DNA of 39,893 nucleotides, from positions 1-39,893 of the forward strand of contig WPDH01000078.1 in assembly GCA_019137255.1 (NCBI GenBank), read 5' to 3'. A program made the position numbers and the translations under genes. The DNA is from Corinectria fuckeliana. Lineage: Eukaryota; Ascomycota; Sordariomycetes; Hypocreales; Nectriaceae. Numbering within the stretch: the stretch's first letter is position 1; each line of letters opens with the position of its first letter. The notes beneath the pieces are model-generated. The model was not told the DNA's origin. It saw nothing but the letters and a program-made list of their open reading frames with translations, and did no database searches. This document shows positions 23,364-33,769 of this stretch, in pieces.

Positions 23364-23371
23364 ATTTAAAT
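23364..23371 (-). promoter_or_regulatory. Possible TATA-like element of the epoxide hydrolase gene
   Basis: The palindrome ATTTAAAT lies 96-103 nt upstream of the epoxide hydrolase ATG and is identical to the element upstream of the nitroreductase gene. Assigned by position only. Confidence 0.35.
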
Positions 23372-23867
23372 GGATGCTACTGTGACAAATACTTGACTCG
23401 TTAATTACAAATCGACCAGCGATCAGTACGTAGCATCAAAGTTTGGTGATTGTACTTGAAAGGGCGTATAGCTGCATGAGGGAGGGGGAGGGCAGACAAT
23501 GACGTACGGAACGCATCACACCTCAGCGAAGCAAGACACGTGACGCCTCTAAAATCACATCACCATGATCTATTCTTCCGTGTTGAGCTCAATCATCCTT
23601 GCAGCATACCTATAATGCGTATAATCAAACAATTGCAAATTGTATCTAGCCAGAATGAATTAACCTATAATATTTACTTGCATTAGCTTCTGCGTGTCAT
23701 GGTGAACCTGTATACTAAGTAGTGCTGCTGAGTCAGCGGCTACGCCTACGGTTGTCCGGGAGACTGCATCCCGCATCAGCAAGCCGCAATTGTCGACATC
23801 GGTAGTCCCTAACATCACGACAACGACATCTACAGTAACTAAAGACGAAGCCTCTCCCAGCGATGCT
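23372..23867. other. Divergent promoter region between the epoxide hydrolase and PDDEXK-like genes
   Basis: About 500 bases with no coding signal. It includes a CACGTG site near 23540 and probably holds the 5' UTRs and promoters of both divergently transcribed genes. Confidence 0.4.
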
Positions 23868-25390
23868 ATGAGAACGGATGCCGAAATCATCGACTGGCTG
23901 CTGCAGGCCAACCTCAATCCCGACGGCTCCCTCCCGCGAGACGAAAAGCCGGTCCCCAAGCGTCCGCATCCGCTTTCGCCGCCCGAATCCGAGTCGCGCA
24001 ATAGGAGGCGACGGTGCATGGCTGGAAGCCCGAGTCCGACGCCAACGCCTAAGAGACGGAAAGTCGACAGACCGGATGATGCGCTCGATCATAGAAGAGA
24101 TGCCGAGTTGGAGGAAACCCCAAGGGCGAGCGAACGTTGGAGAGGCCCTCGCGAGACGACACCCCAACGGCATCAACAAAGGCAGCGTCGGATGAATACA
24201 GCATCGTCGATCCATTCCCTCTCGTCCCGATCCGAGTCTCAATCCGAGTCGCAGTCTAGGACCTCCGCCCGTTCATCTCCCACAAAGAGGATCGCTGCCC
24301 TGGAGCTCAACCCCGAGGGCCTCGAGACCCGAGTCTTGTCGCTGACGAACCCGCTGCTGCCGGATGCGCTGGCCGAGATAGCCACCGAATTGGAGGTCTG
24401 CAGCAATGCTCTCGGGGTGGTCTCCCGCTCCCGTAAGGTTTGTTACCGGCTCCTCGTCGTCCTCTTGCGTCAACACTTTGATCTAACTTGGCGTGGTTCC
24501 AAAATCCAGGACGAGATTCAGCTACAAGCACAAACCGACCGATCGTTTTCCCTCTTCCGAGACTTCATGTACGCTGAGCCGGAAAGCCGTGATATACTAG
24601 GTTACACCCCGGACGTTTCCGATGTTTCGTGGATCCTGGAAGAGGCGCGCGAGTGTCAGGACACGATGCAATCGGAGTCCGGGTGGAATATGGGCGTGCA
24701 CTTCCCGCTTCTACACAAGGCCATCTATGGACCACGGCGACGGAAACAAATGGTCGGCGTAGCAGCCTGGTACGTCAAGATCCTCTTCATGTCTCTTCCG
24801 TTGATCTCGAGCTTCGAAACTGACTCTTGCCTAGCACAACTGCGAAAATCATCAAAGAGTACCTCCCTACGGACTCTCCAGCGAAAATGGTTGACTTCAG
24901 TATCTACCTTGACCCAGAGGCCTGCAAGTCTCCCGACGACACGAAGCCTGTCCTCGAGGCCATCAATGCGCTCCGCCAAGTTCTGCCTTGCGGAGTCATC
25001 AACCACACCGAATTCCTCCCCCTCCGCAATCGCCCCATCGTCATCAGCATCGAGACGAAGAAGCGCGGCGGCGCCCAGCAGGAGGCGGAGCTACAGATTG
25101 GGACCTGGCATGCTGCCCAGTGGAAAATGCTGTCACGGTTGGTCTCGGACGCCGGGGGGACGTTTGACGGGCTGCCCTTTCTCCCCGGCGTCGTTGTGCA
25201 GGGGCATGAATGGAGTTTTGTAGCTACCACGAGGGAAGGGCAGAGGACGATTCTTTGGCTTGAGCAGAGCTTTGGCTCGACGACGAGTCCGGTTGGTGTC
25301 TACAAGACCGTCTGTGGACTACAGCGGATTGCTCGGTGGGCTGAAGATGTGTACTGGCCTTGGTTTAGACGGAATGTTCTTGGTGTCTAA
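23868..25390 (+). CDS. PD-(D/E)XK nuclease-like fungal protein, 461 aa, three exons
   Basis: Proposed exons are 23868-24437, 24510-24769 and 24835-25390. The 72-nt first intron uses donor GTTTGT with branch CTAAC; the second is 65 nt (GTACGT...CTGAC...TAG). The start is the first in-frame ATG; the frame stays open further upstream without an ATG. Residues 1-150 are low-complexity, rich in Ser, Arg and Pro, with an RRRRC and a PKRRK basic cluster, suggesting nuclear localisation. The C-terminal domain matches the expanded fungal PDDEXK-like family: KMVDFSIYLDP, INHTEFLPLRNRPIVISIETKKRG with the E-x-K pair Glu350-Lys352, LPGVVVQGHEWSFVAT, and a YWPWF end. Nuclease activity is predicted from fold similarity only; no biochemical role is established. 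The first intron is uncertain because skipping it also leaves the frame open. Confidence 0.82.
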
Positions 25391-25633
25391 ATATTAGTTA
25401 CAATACCACGTTGTGTACGCTACTTAGCATTGTGTTATTGCTAGTAGACTATCGCTGCTGGTGTTCTCGCTGGGTTACATTTATGGTATCATGATTGACA
25501 CAGCAGTTTAGTGCGAGATAATGTGAAACGCTACAGCTCATTCACTCTAGGCTCTAGGACAGTGAGATGCCCTGTCTAAGGACGATAACTTCACTCATAG
25601 CCAGTTGGCTCTAATACAGCGAAACACAAGATT
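25391..25633. other. Short spacer
   Basis: Intergenic DNA between the PDDEXK-like gene and the decayed duplicate. Nothing is recognised. Confidence 0.4.
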
Positions 25634-26110
25634 TTGAATAGGGCTCTCTGGAACAAACCCCTTCATCCTGATCCTTGCACCTGCATTTCACTACCACACA
25701 TTGATAATAGCATTAAAGAGAAATCGACCGAGGTTGTTCACAGGAAACCGGGGTTGAAACATCTTCCTACTTATATACAGCGCGATACATGCGGTTTCTG
25801 CCTCAAAACCGGGGACCTATACGTCAGCCGTACGCTCCTATCTTAACACCACAACGGCCCTTTAGAATAATCTTTACTCACAATTCCCTCTTTCTATATA
25901 GTTGAAAGACACAAACTCCCCGTAGCTAGTTTACTTAGAGTCTACGCCTCTAGATTTACCCGTGATGACGACCTAGAGTGAAGCTCATCTATCTTTGGGA
26001 AAAGCTATGCCCGTTAAGTAGAGAACTGTGTCCTCCGTGGTGTCATCTTCCCTACAAGCACCGACAGGTGTGTTTTCGATAACCCCGGTTTCTCTAGTAA
26101 TCTCTTAACT
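25634..26110 (+). pseudogene. Internally deleted copy of the downstream Cys/His-rich family gene
   Basis: The segment DTCGFCLKTGDLYVSR (about 25788-25835) parallels HCDVCGFFLEIEELFVSR in the intact neighbour. The next bases also match the neighbour's first intron: GTACGCxCCxATCT, ACCACAACxGCCCT, then a TAG acceptor followed by TTGAA at about 25900. After roughly 70 bases of coding-like sequence the copy hits a stop. It then resumes near 25980 with DNA similar to the neighbour's exon 3 (CATCTATCTTTGGGAAAAGC against CATGCATCTTTGGGATAAGC). Nearly all of the large second exon, about 700 bases, is therefore missing, and further stops follow. The similarity fades by about 26100, and nothing corresponding to exon 4 was found. 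This is a tandem duplicate that lost its core. Confidence 0.72.
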
Positions 26111-26621
26111 TCTCTACTTGTTTACAGTAGCATCTAATAAAAGCAGAGTAGTCATGGCATCGAGGCGTTATAACTGTGTTAAAGCAAACGACATTGTAGA
26201 AAAGGGCGTACAGTCTGAATAGCATGGCTCTAAACGAATAAGTCGTAACTGCTCAGCGTGCTGATATCGCGATGGAACGCGGGACATAGCCAAGGTCCAG
26301 TCGTTCCTAAATACACCGCCCAGTACCCTTACATAGGTACCAGTCCACCAGGTACGAGTCCTCTACATAGTATCCTACCTAATCTGTATTCCACGACAAT
26401 ATTACCCCGAGCCTCATGGTCTTTCCGATCATAGCGTCCAAGCCTTGAACTTTCTGCCGTCGCTGCTTTCATAAGTGAACAGCCGTAGGTGTTGCCTTCG
26501 ACTGAAATCGGACCTGCTTCCCGTGGTTGGACGTCGTCCGCGTTTTTGTCCCAACAGGGAATTGAACGATGACTATTTTAGACCGCTTATTAACGATAGT
26601 AACATATACGTCCTGAGAGGC
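26111..26621. other. Spacer between deleted and intact copies
   Basis: About 500 bases. No conserved reading frame was recognised. It could contain further decayed sequence of the duplicate, but I cannot align it by eye. Confidence 0.35.
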
Positions 26622-26631
26622 ATCACGTGAT
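26622..26631. promoter_or_regulatory. ATCACGTGAT palindrome (E-box type) in the promoter of the unknown-family gene
   Basis: This ten-base perfect palindrome with a CACGTG core lies about 100 nt upstream of the ATG at 26731. Such sites bind bHLH factors in fungi. A functional role is inference. Confidence 0.45.
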
Positions 26632-26730
26632 CCTACAACTTTCCCCCCGTTTCGCTCTCAACAGTTATCATGTTAATTCTTGCAGCTTTCATCACACTGC
26701 GATAATCAGAACATCAACTACCACATACTA

Positions 26731-28696
26731 ATGGAATTGGCGAAAAGTACAGCCTCTATTATGGAGGAAGAATATTGGACTCCCTTTCCCGTCCGCACTC
26801 ATTGCGACGTATGTGGTTTTTTCCTTGAGATCGAGGAACTGTTCGTTAGCCGTACGCCCATCTCACCACCACAACAGCCCTCCTGAACCATTTTACTTAC
26901 CATCACACTATTGTGTGTAGTTGAACGCGATGAATTCTCTGTCGGAATTCCACTCAAAGTCTCCGGCTCCTTTAGGTTCCCCCACCACGGGCGCCTTTGT
27001 CAGATTTACCCACGGCGGGAGCTGTGCCGCCTCCCATTTTGCGGGAGGTGCCTCCGGACTCCCGACACAGCGACAATACATGTCGAATGCTTCAACGTGT
27101 TCATGCAAAAGTGCTCGGCCGCAGACAAGCTGGAACGACTCGCCTTTGTAACTACCTGGAGAGAACCTTGGCATGCTGCTCCAGCTCTCCGACTACGTCC
27201 GCGCCTGGATATCGTGAGAGCAATACATCTCGCTGCGGATCTTTGTGACTTGCCAAGGCTTCGCTCCCTGCCCACTGAGGTTGCAGAGATGATCCGGTCT
27301 CGCTCAGAATCAGCTGTTTTCTGGCGCGTTGCTTTGGTGCTGGAACTCGTCGATCGCGTGTCCACCGTCTGTAGTGGAGAGAGTGAGGAGCTCGTGTCTT
27401 GTGACATTTCCGAGATTGGCTCATGGGAACGCGGTCTTCCCCCTACTCTCATCCGTGGCTCAAATTCCGCTACCAACAGCTCAATCATCCGCGTCAAGAT
27501 TGATTCGCGCGGAATTAGAAACATCGAGAGACTGCCCGAGCTGCCCTCGTCTTCAATGTTCCGCTCTGATTCTTTTACCTACTTGGTACACACCGAAGCC
27601 GCCCTGAGGGATACCGCAGTCGAGTTTCAGGTTTTTCATGCCTAAGGGATAGTCCATTGTGCTTCTATTCTAACGTCTTAAGTTTGGACATTGTCGCCTT
27701 GCCCTCCACCCAAGAGTCAATTCCATGCATCTTTGGGATAAGCCATGCCCGCCGAGTCTAGAAGACTGTGCTCTCTACGGCTCGCCGCAGCTACCTCTAC
27801 GAATTCGGTCTCGTCAAATGAGAACCATCGACCCTCGAGACTGCACGGGGGTTACTTTCTTCTGGGGGCACGGGACCTATGCGATTCATGGCCATTCATC
27901 TACACACCCAACCGCCGAGTCTACTTTTCGACGACTATTCCGGGAGCGGCAGAATATTGCTGCATGGATCTATGTACCCTTGCCTGCTAAAGACCGTGTA
28001 GAGGCCTTTGGGATTCAGCTGGGCTCTAGTACAGCCGCTCCGCCGTGGATCCCATCTTATCTGGTACGGCCATTTCCCGTTTTCCCTCAACCAATTCTCT
28101 AACAGTAGCAGCTACGAACAGCGCTTTGGGGTGATATCAGCATTGGCTATTATCAGCAAGGAAAGACGACGACCCGTTCCAGGATTACAACCTCTGGCCT
28201 TTCTTTAGTACACGATGTTTCTGATTATCTCAAGGTCACATTCATTGGAGTTGACACTGATGACCACGGCCATGTCCAGTTTTCACCGAATGCTCCATGT
28301 TCTCCCGTCCCACCCATCTCAACCCCCCTCTTCTCCTCGGCACCTCTCGCAGGCGTCATCAGAGTCGAGATCTTCCGTCATAGAGACATTGGATTCTGCC
28401 GGGGCATCCTCTTGAAGTATAGCAACGGGGGCCAGCGAGCGCTCGGACAGTGTCGAATTGGAGTTGACCGTTCGGTAATATGCGGTAACCCGGTGCGCAT
28501 CTGTGTTGCCAATTACAAGTTTAGTCCACCGAAAGTCGGCAATCAACTTTGGGTATCGAGAGTAGAGGCGACTCATTCCGCTCAGCACGAGCATAAGCTA
28601 TTGGGATTTCCCTGGGAATGCCATCCAATGAAGGGGTCGTTGGAGTTTTGGTACAGGTATGATGAGTCACAAATCCACCATGTTGAAGGCGACTAG
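26731..28696 (+). CDS. Uncharacterised fungal Cys/His-rich protein family member, about 599 aa, four exons
   Basis: Exons are 26731-26851, 26921-27630, 27683-28063 and 28109-28696, with introns of 69, 52 and 45 nt; the coding total is a multiple of three. I recognise the layout as a protein family expanded in ascomycetes but know of no assigned function. The N-terminal region carries C-x2-C (25/28), C-x2-C (81/84) and H-x2-C (94/97), suggesting a small zinc-binding module. Then come WREPWHAAPALRLRP, a PRLRSLPTEVAEMIRS segment reminiscent of an F-box-like helix, IRVKIDSRGIRNIER, CTGVTFFWGHGTYAIH, IAAWIYVPLP, and a conserved end with FCRGILLKY and QRALGQCRIGVD. The second intron has an unusual GTTTTT donor, and the third ends in a tandem acceptor (CAGTAGCAG). 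The frame is intact, unlike its neighbouring duplicate. Confidence 0.78.
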
Positions 28697-29972
28697 TCTG
28701 TAAGTCATTTGATAGCATACTTCAAGCTTCCGACTATATCTGGCCCATTTGTTGAGGGCACGGCTATCTACTTATTTTATCAAACTCACAATTGGAACTT
28801 TTTAGTTTAGGATTTTCATGGAGCAGGAACAATACTTGTCAGCAAAGCCATGACATTTCACACACATTGACAGAAGGAAATAATGACTGGGAATGGAAAT
28901 GAGTCTACAACTTCCTATAGACAACGGATCTCATTGCAAGCCTGAGCACAAGCCAAACTATCGAGTCAATAGCTAAATGCGGCATGCCCGGCTCCATCTC
29001 CGTGGCCGCGCAAGCGCGCCGGCGCAGCTAAAGTGGTGAAGAGAAAGGAAAAAAACAATCCTGACGCTCTTTTCTCAATTTTCTCGATTTTCTCGCTGAT
29101 TCTGCTGCTTGGGTTTCATCCGCTCGGCCCCCCAAGGCCATTCTGTCCCGGTGAGGAGAAAGCCGAGCCACACGCAGATGCGGCTAGGCAATCTCGTTTC
29201 CGTTCTACTCCATCTTATAAAGGGGCCAAGCCAAGATCGCGTTCCCGAGGCTAAGTTAGGCAGTCTATTTGAGCTTGGTAGTCGAGTTTGATTGCATGAC
29301 GACGTGGGCGGCGAGATGGCCAAGCACTGCCATTACCGAGACTAAGACTATTTCCGGAGAGACCCCCTTGTCTTGGTGGGATTGACCATGGTTAACTTAG
29401 ACACAGCAGCTAGATCAATTACGTCGCGATAAACTCGGCAACATGAAGTAGAACAGAAGATGGACCTTTGACTCTTGCAAGCCTATCTTGCCGAGAAATG
29501 TGCGGACGGAGCGGGACTATCGATGCATGATGCGCGCGACCTTGGAGAAGAGAGTTTAGAAATAGTTTAGTTCTAAGTCACCCCTTGATCGGCCTCAAAT
29601 CATGGTTTACCGTTTGCTAGAGGCCAGAACTTGCAGCCTGGAACGGAGCTACGAGAGTACCGGACTTGTGGTGGTCTCCGGTCCTTAGGCAGCGCGATCT
29701 CGGAATATTGAGTTGAGCGACTGCTCTAATTCACCGAGAAGTTGTCCCTGAGCCATTCTCGGTTGCATTGCTCAGACATGTACCTTGCAGCTGCTGAGAG
29801 ATTGATAAGGACAGTTGGAGGACTATTACCTGCGCGGCTTATTTAAAGAACTCCCGCTCACTTCTTTCTGTGATGGAGACCAGCATCCAACTTCTTCCTC
29901 CTTACTGTTTCTGAATAGCTACCACGGTGTAACAAACAACGTCTTGTCAGTTCTCGAACACCCGTCTACTCC
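28697..29972. other. 1.3 kb intergenic region, nothing recognised
   Basis: This is the interval between the unknown-family gene and the FAD monooxygenase remnant. Short frames such as 29033-29254 show no family motif, and no RNA gene was seen. Confidence 0.4.
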
Positions 29973-29980
29973 TTTAAATA
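29973..29980 (+). promoter_or_regulatory. TATA-like element before the FAD monooxygenase remnant
   Basis: TTTAAATA lies 23-30 nt upstream of the ATG at 30003. A second TTATTTAAAG lies near 29839. Either could have been the core promoter of the once-functional gene. Confidence 0.3.
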
Positions 29981-30002
29981 CTAACGCCTACAGCATCATA
30001 CC

Positions 30003-31016
30003 ATGGCACCTCTCAAATTCCTCATTTGTGGTGGCGGCATTGTCGGTCCTGCCCTCGCTTTCTGGCTCTCGAAGCTAGGCTACGACATCACCATCGTGAA
30101 GCGCTTCTCGTGTCTACGGGCCTCTGGACAGCAGATTGATCTGCGCGGGCCTGGTATCTAGGTTATGAAGCGCATGGGCCTCGAAAAGGTGTTCCGCGCC
30201 AAGTCAGTCGAGGAGATAGGTACACAGTTCGTGGACAGTTCGGGAAGGCAGAGAGGCTTCTTCCCGGTGAACAAGACGGGCGTGGGAAAACAGGGCTTCA
30301 CTACTGCCCGACAGAGCAGCGACGAACGCATCGCCACGACATATCTCAACAACAAGAAGCGCATGATCTTCACTCGGAGCCACGATTCCGTCACGATCCA
30401 GACATATCTGATCTACCCGGACGATTCGGACCAGCTGAAAGGCGTCATGGCCAGCAAGCTTGAGGAGCAGAAGAGCACCTGGGCTCAGCTTTACCGGGAC
30501 GCAGGGTGGGAGGCGAAGCAGATCTGCCAGGCGATGCAGGACGACTCGACAACGAGCGACTTCTACACGCATGAAGTGGCCCAAGTCAGGATGGACTCGT
30601 GGTCTCGGGGCCGGGTGGTTCTTGTCGGCGACGCGGGCTACTGTCCTTCGCCGCTGACGAGAATGGGCACCACGTCAGGTCTCGTCGATGCTTATGTCCT
30701 GGCGGGCGAGATTGCGAAACACTTGAACGACCCCAAGGATGTTCTTAGTGGCAACCCAGATGGTGCCAAGGAACCTCTCGTCGCCGCACTGGAAGCCTAC
30801 GATACTCAACTAAGACCCTTCATGACCCAGGTGCAAATGCTGGGCCCAGGACTTTGGGTTCCGTCGTCGTCTTGGTCTATTGCCTTGTGTAACTTCCTCA
30901 TTGGCATATTCGCCTTTCTGCGGATTGATTATTTGAGCACATATGTGCTCCGCGAGGATGTCAAGTGGGACTTGCCCGAATATTCGGAGCTGGCAGCACT
31001 GGGGTTATCAGAGTGA
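30003..31016 (+). pseudogene. FAD-dependent monooxygenase, premature stop and internal deletion
   Basis: The ATG at 30003 opens a Rossmann dinucleotide-binding segment with CGGGIVGPALAFWLS and RASGQQIDLRGPGI, typical of class A flavin monooxygenases of the PHBH/UbiH type. Codon 53 is TAG (30159-30161), after which homology continues in the same frame with VMKRMGLEKVF; CAG to TAG by one transition is the simplest origin. Near 30306 the sequence jumps from GFTT to a region that normally lies about 100 residues later, so the segment with the DG fingerprint motif is missing. The C-terminal part is well preserved, with VLVGDAGYCPSPLTRMGTTSG (FAD ribityl-binding GD motif) and a hydrophobic tail, ending at 31016. 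The product would lack part of the FAD/substrate domain even if the stop were read through. The gene converges on the amidohydrolase gene. Confidence 0.85.
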
Positions 31017-31689
31017 TTATGCTTTTACTCCCTTCCTCCTCTCCTTCATCCTTTCTTTTGGGATCTTGCTATTCTGGTTTTCGGGAGAAGCTCCTAGTTA
31101 TGTGCCATAACTCCATAGCCTTCCCTGTTAGGTCCTATCCTAGCTAGGTCTGAGTCCATTTGAGATTATACCTGCTTATACTGAGTAGAGCTACTCTCCT
31201 GAGTGGGATTCTAGTAAATTGCCTAGTAATCTTGTTAGAAGCAGTTTCTAGGAGGTAATTACTGACTCAACTCGGCCTGCTATAGTATCTATAAGACCTA
31301 TATACTTGGTTTAGAAGCTCTAGAGGGTTCAATAAGTAAGAGGGTGTAGTGATAATATTCATTAGGAGTGTGTATATTATCAACCGGTATGTGCTCATCA
31401 GGGAGATCTCGCAGAACCATGTGAAGTATGGGCATAGCGAGTCAAAGAAACCATTAGAAATCGATAGGAGGCAAGCAAGAATTCTGTATCGTATGGTCTT
31501 GGACGAGCAGTTCCGAGGAAACTGAGGTAATCTAGGTAGTATGTCCATCACACACTCGACTTTCAAGGAAGTTGTTCTTAGCTGGCCAGAGACCGGGAAG
31601 GCCTAAGCTGCAGCGCCAACGCACAGAGTATTGGAGCTCAAGGGATCGGTCGAGACCATGTCGCCGCTGGGAGGCAGAGTCAGAACCAT
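31017..31689. other. Convergent intergenic region, partly AT-rich
   Basis: About 670 bases between the 3' ends of the monooxygenase remnant and the amidohydrolase gene. From about 31120 to 31350 the composition is TA/TAG-rich, resembling the RIP-like flanks. From 31370 to 31530 the plus strand has an open stretch (NRYVLIREISQNHVKYGH) that looks coding-like but was not recognised; it may be a transposon or gene fragment. Confidence 0.35.
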
Positions 31690-33090
31690 TCACCCCTGAA
31701 ACTCCTTGGCCTGAATGCCGTCGCGCCAGACACTCCTGATATTAAGAGTATCGTCAATGTCGTCCAACGGATTTCCTTCAATTAGAACAAGATCAGCCTT
31801 GAGTCCCTGTGCAATTTGTCCTCGGTCCTTCCAACCAAAGAGCTTAGCGGTCAACGCTGTTCCAGCATGGAGAGCCTCCTTGGGCGAGAAGCCGCACTCC
31901 TTGACTAGCAGATACAGCTCGTGGTGGAACGTCGCTCCCCATGCCGTGCCCAGCCCCGGTCCAGCCGAATCAGAGCCCCTGAGAAGCGTCAGCACCGTAC
32001 CCCGTACATTGAAGAGTCTTCATTCATCCATCCATCACTTACACGATGATCGGTATCCCCTCAGCCTTCAACCTCCGCACCGCCCCATACGCATTCTGCA
32101 CTGTGGCCCCCTCCCTCGAAAACCCCATGCACTGACACAGGTTTGCATGTCCCTTCTCCGTTAGCTTCGACTTTACCCGCGTGTCATTCGCAAACCGCTC
32201 CGCCACCGCCGCCCCCTCCTTCGTGAAACTCCCCAGCACTGCCAGCGTCGGGTTGCACCACGCCCCGGCCTTCCTATACCCATCCACGATCTCCTGACTG
32301 ACGGGCTCGTCGATGAAGGCGTGTGCCAGCCCGTTTATCCCCAGCGACAGCACCTCCAACGTGTCAGCACGCGCTAGGCAATGTGCCACGGCGACGTGCC
32401 CTGCCGCCTGGGTTGCGGTGATGACGGCCTTCTGAATGTCGAGCGATGGCTTGGGGAAGGCCTGCCCCATGGCTACGCCGGACTCGTGCATCAGCTTGAT
32501 GTAGTCGGCACCACCGGCGGGCGACAAGTTGTGGGCGACGTAGGCTTCGGCGTCGGCGGGGGAGGTCAGTTTAGGCCAGGTTGCGATCTCGGCGGCCGTC
32601 TGTAGGATTGGAGGTTAGCTCAACTCTGTGTAGAGGGCCTAAGGGTTTCTCATGGGCAAATCGTCGGCCTCACCTCTTCGCTCTTGTCATGCGCCGTCAC
32701 CACGGGCATCGGCCACCCGCCGTCGATTGTCGCAGCTACCCCGGCGGCCTTGAAGTCAGCAGCCTCGTCTTTCTCGTCGGCCGCGAGTTTCTTCAACTTG
32801 TGCACGTTGACCGTCTCGTTGTGCATATCCATGACGGTGGTAACGCCGAACCTAAGGGATTGGTGCTGTGCCATCTCCTGGCCCTTGTCGGCGTGGATGT
32901 GGGCGTCGATGAAGCCGGGAACGACGGTGTGGCCGGGCTTGGAGAGGACGGAGACACCGGCGTCGGCCGGTGGTGGGCCGGCGGACACGGCGAAGATGAG
33001 GCCATTCTTTATGACGATGTGGCCCGACTCGATGGTGTTCGTGCCGGTGAAGATGCGCACGTCGGAGAGGATGAAGCTGGTTGGAGCCAT
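31690..33090 (-). CDS. Amidohydrolase-family metal-dependent hydrolase, 420 aa, three exons
   Basis: Exons are 33090-32674, 32599-32043 and 31978-31690, with introns of 74 and 64 nt (GTGAGG...GCTAAC...CAG; GTAAGT...TCAG). The coding total is a multiple of three. The protein shows the amidohydrolase-superfamily order of metal ligands. They are H-x-H in IDAHIHAD (His64, His66), a candidate carboxylated Lys174 in DYIKLM, His212 in VAHCLARAD, His232 in LAHAFID, and Asp328 in VGSDSAGPG. It resembles the imidazolonepropionase-like/prolidase-like group used in fungi for cyclic amide, N-acyl or mycotoxin-type substrates. The substrate here cannot be stated. No signal peptide is visible, so it is likely cytosolic. 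It ends with the usual beta-sandwich return, KADLVLIEGNPLDDI. The neighbouring monooxygenase converges on it. Confidence 0.92.
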
Positions 33091-33638
33091 TGTGAAGAAA
33101 AAAAAGTTGTAGATGCGGCTGATGTCAAAGAATTCCAAGCTCTTATGGGTGATGAGATGCTTCTTTCGTACTCGACAACTTTGTATCCTAGATGGACGAT
33201 TTCTTATCCCATGTATATGTATAATGCAAGGCACTCTACACTTGTTGAGATGCACAATTGGGACTATCAAACTCTTAGTCTTCTCAATTTCCACTCAGAG
33301 CATCGGGGGCACCATCAATTGACTTACCGTTCTTCTGTGATTCCCAAGAAGAAAGTGGTAGTGTCCGACTCTAAATACTCTAGCCATCAGCTACTCAGCC
33401 CTCGAGCCATCTTCGACTTATAGGTGTTACGTGTCCGCCAGTTACATTCTACCAGTCTGCATAATGCAGTCCCTCAGTCCTGAATACGAACGGCGGCCAA
33501 TGAATGGAATCGTTTGCATGGGCGAGATACATAGTACAGTCGAGGAGGCAGCATGGTCTGATGTCTGCTTACAAACAGGTTGACCCTTCTGTCCACTTTC
33601 ATGTGAGCCTTAGATATGCCGGTTTAAGCTTAGCAGCC
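33091..33638. other. Upstream region of the amidohydrolase gene, nothing further recognised
   Basis: This probably holds the amidohydrolase 5' UTR and promoter. An A/T-run tract lies just before the ATG at 33098-33110. No further gene is supported. Confidence 0.4.
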
Positions 33639-33697
33639 CGACAGAGTCCGACAGAGTCCGACAGAGTCCGACAGAGTCCGACAGTCAAGTCCGACAG
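33639..33697. repeat. Short tandem repeat, 10-bp unit CGACAGAGTC
   Basis: Four perfect head-to-tail units of CGACAGAGTC lie at 33639-33678, followed by two degenerate units up to 33697. It lies between the amidohydrolase promoter and the AT-rich right flank. Confidence 0.9.
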
Positions 33698-33769
33698 CGC
33701 CTATAACAATAATATTATGCCACGAACCTAGATGCCTATGATTTCCCTTCTCGCCTATGATCCTGAGTT

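Noticed and set aside
32581..33423. 280-residue plus-strand frame opposite the amidohydrolase gene
   Set aside because: It is the antisense shadow of the amidohydrolase first exon and lacks any recognisable motif of its own.
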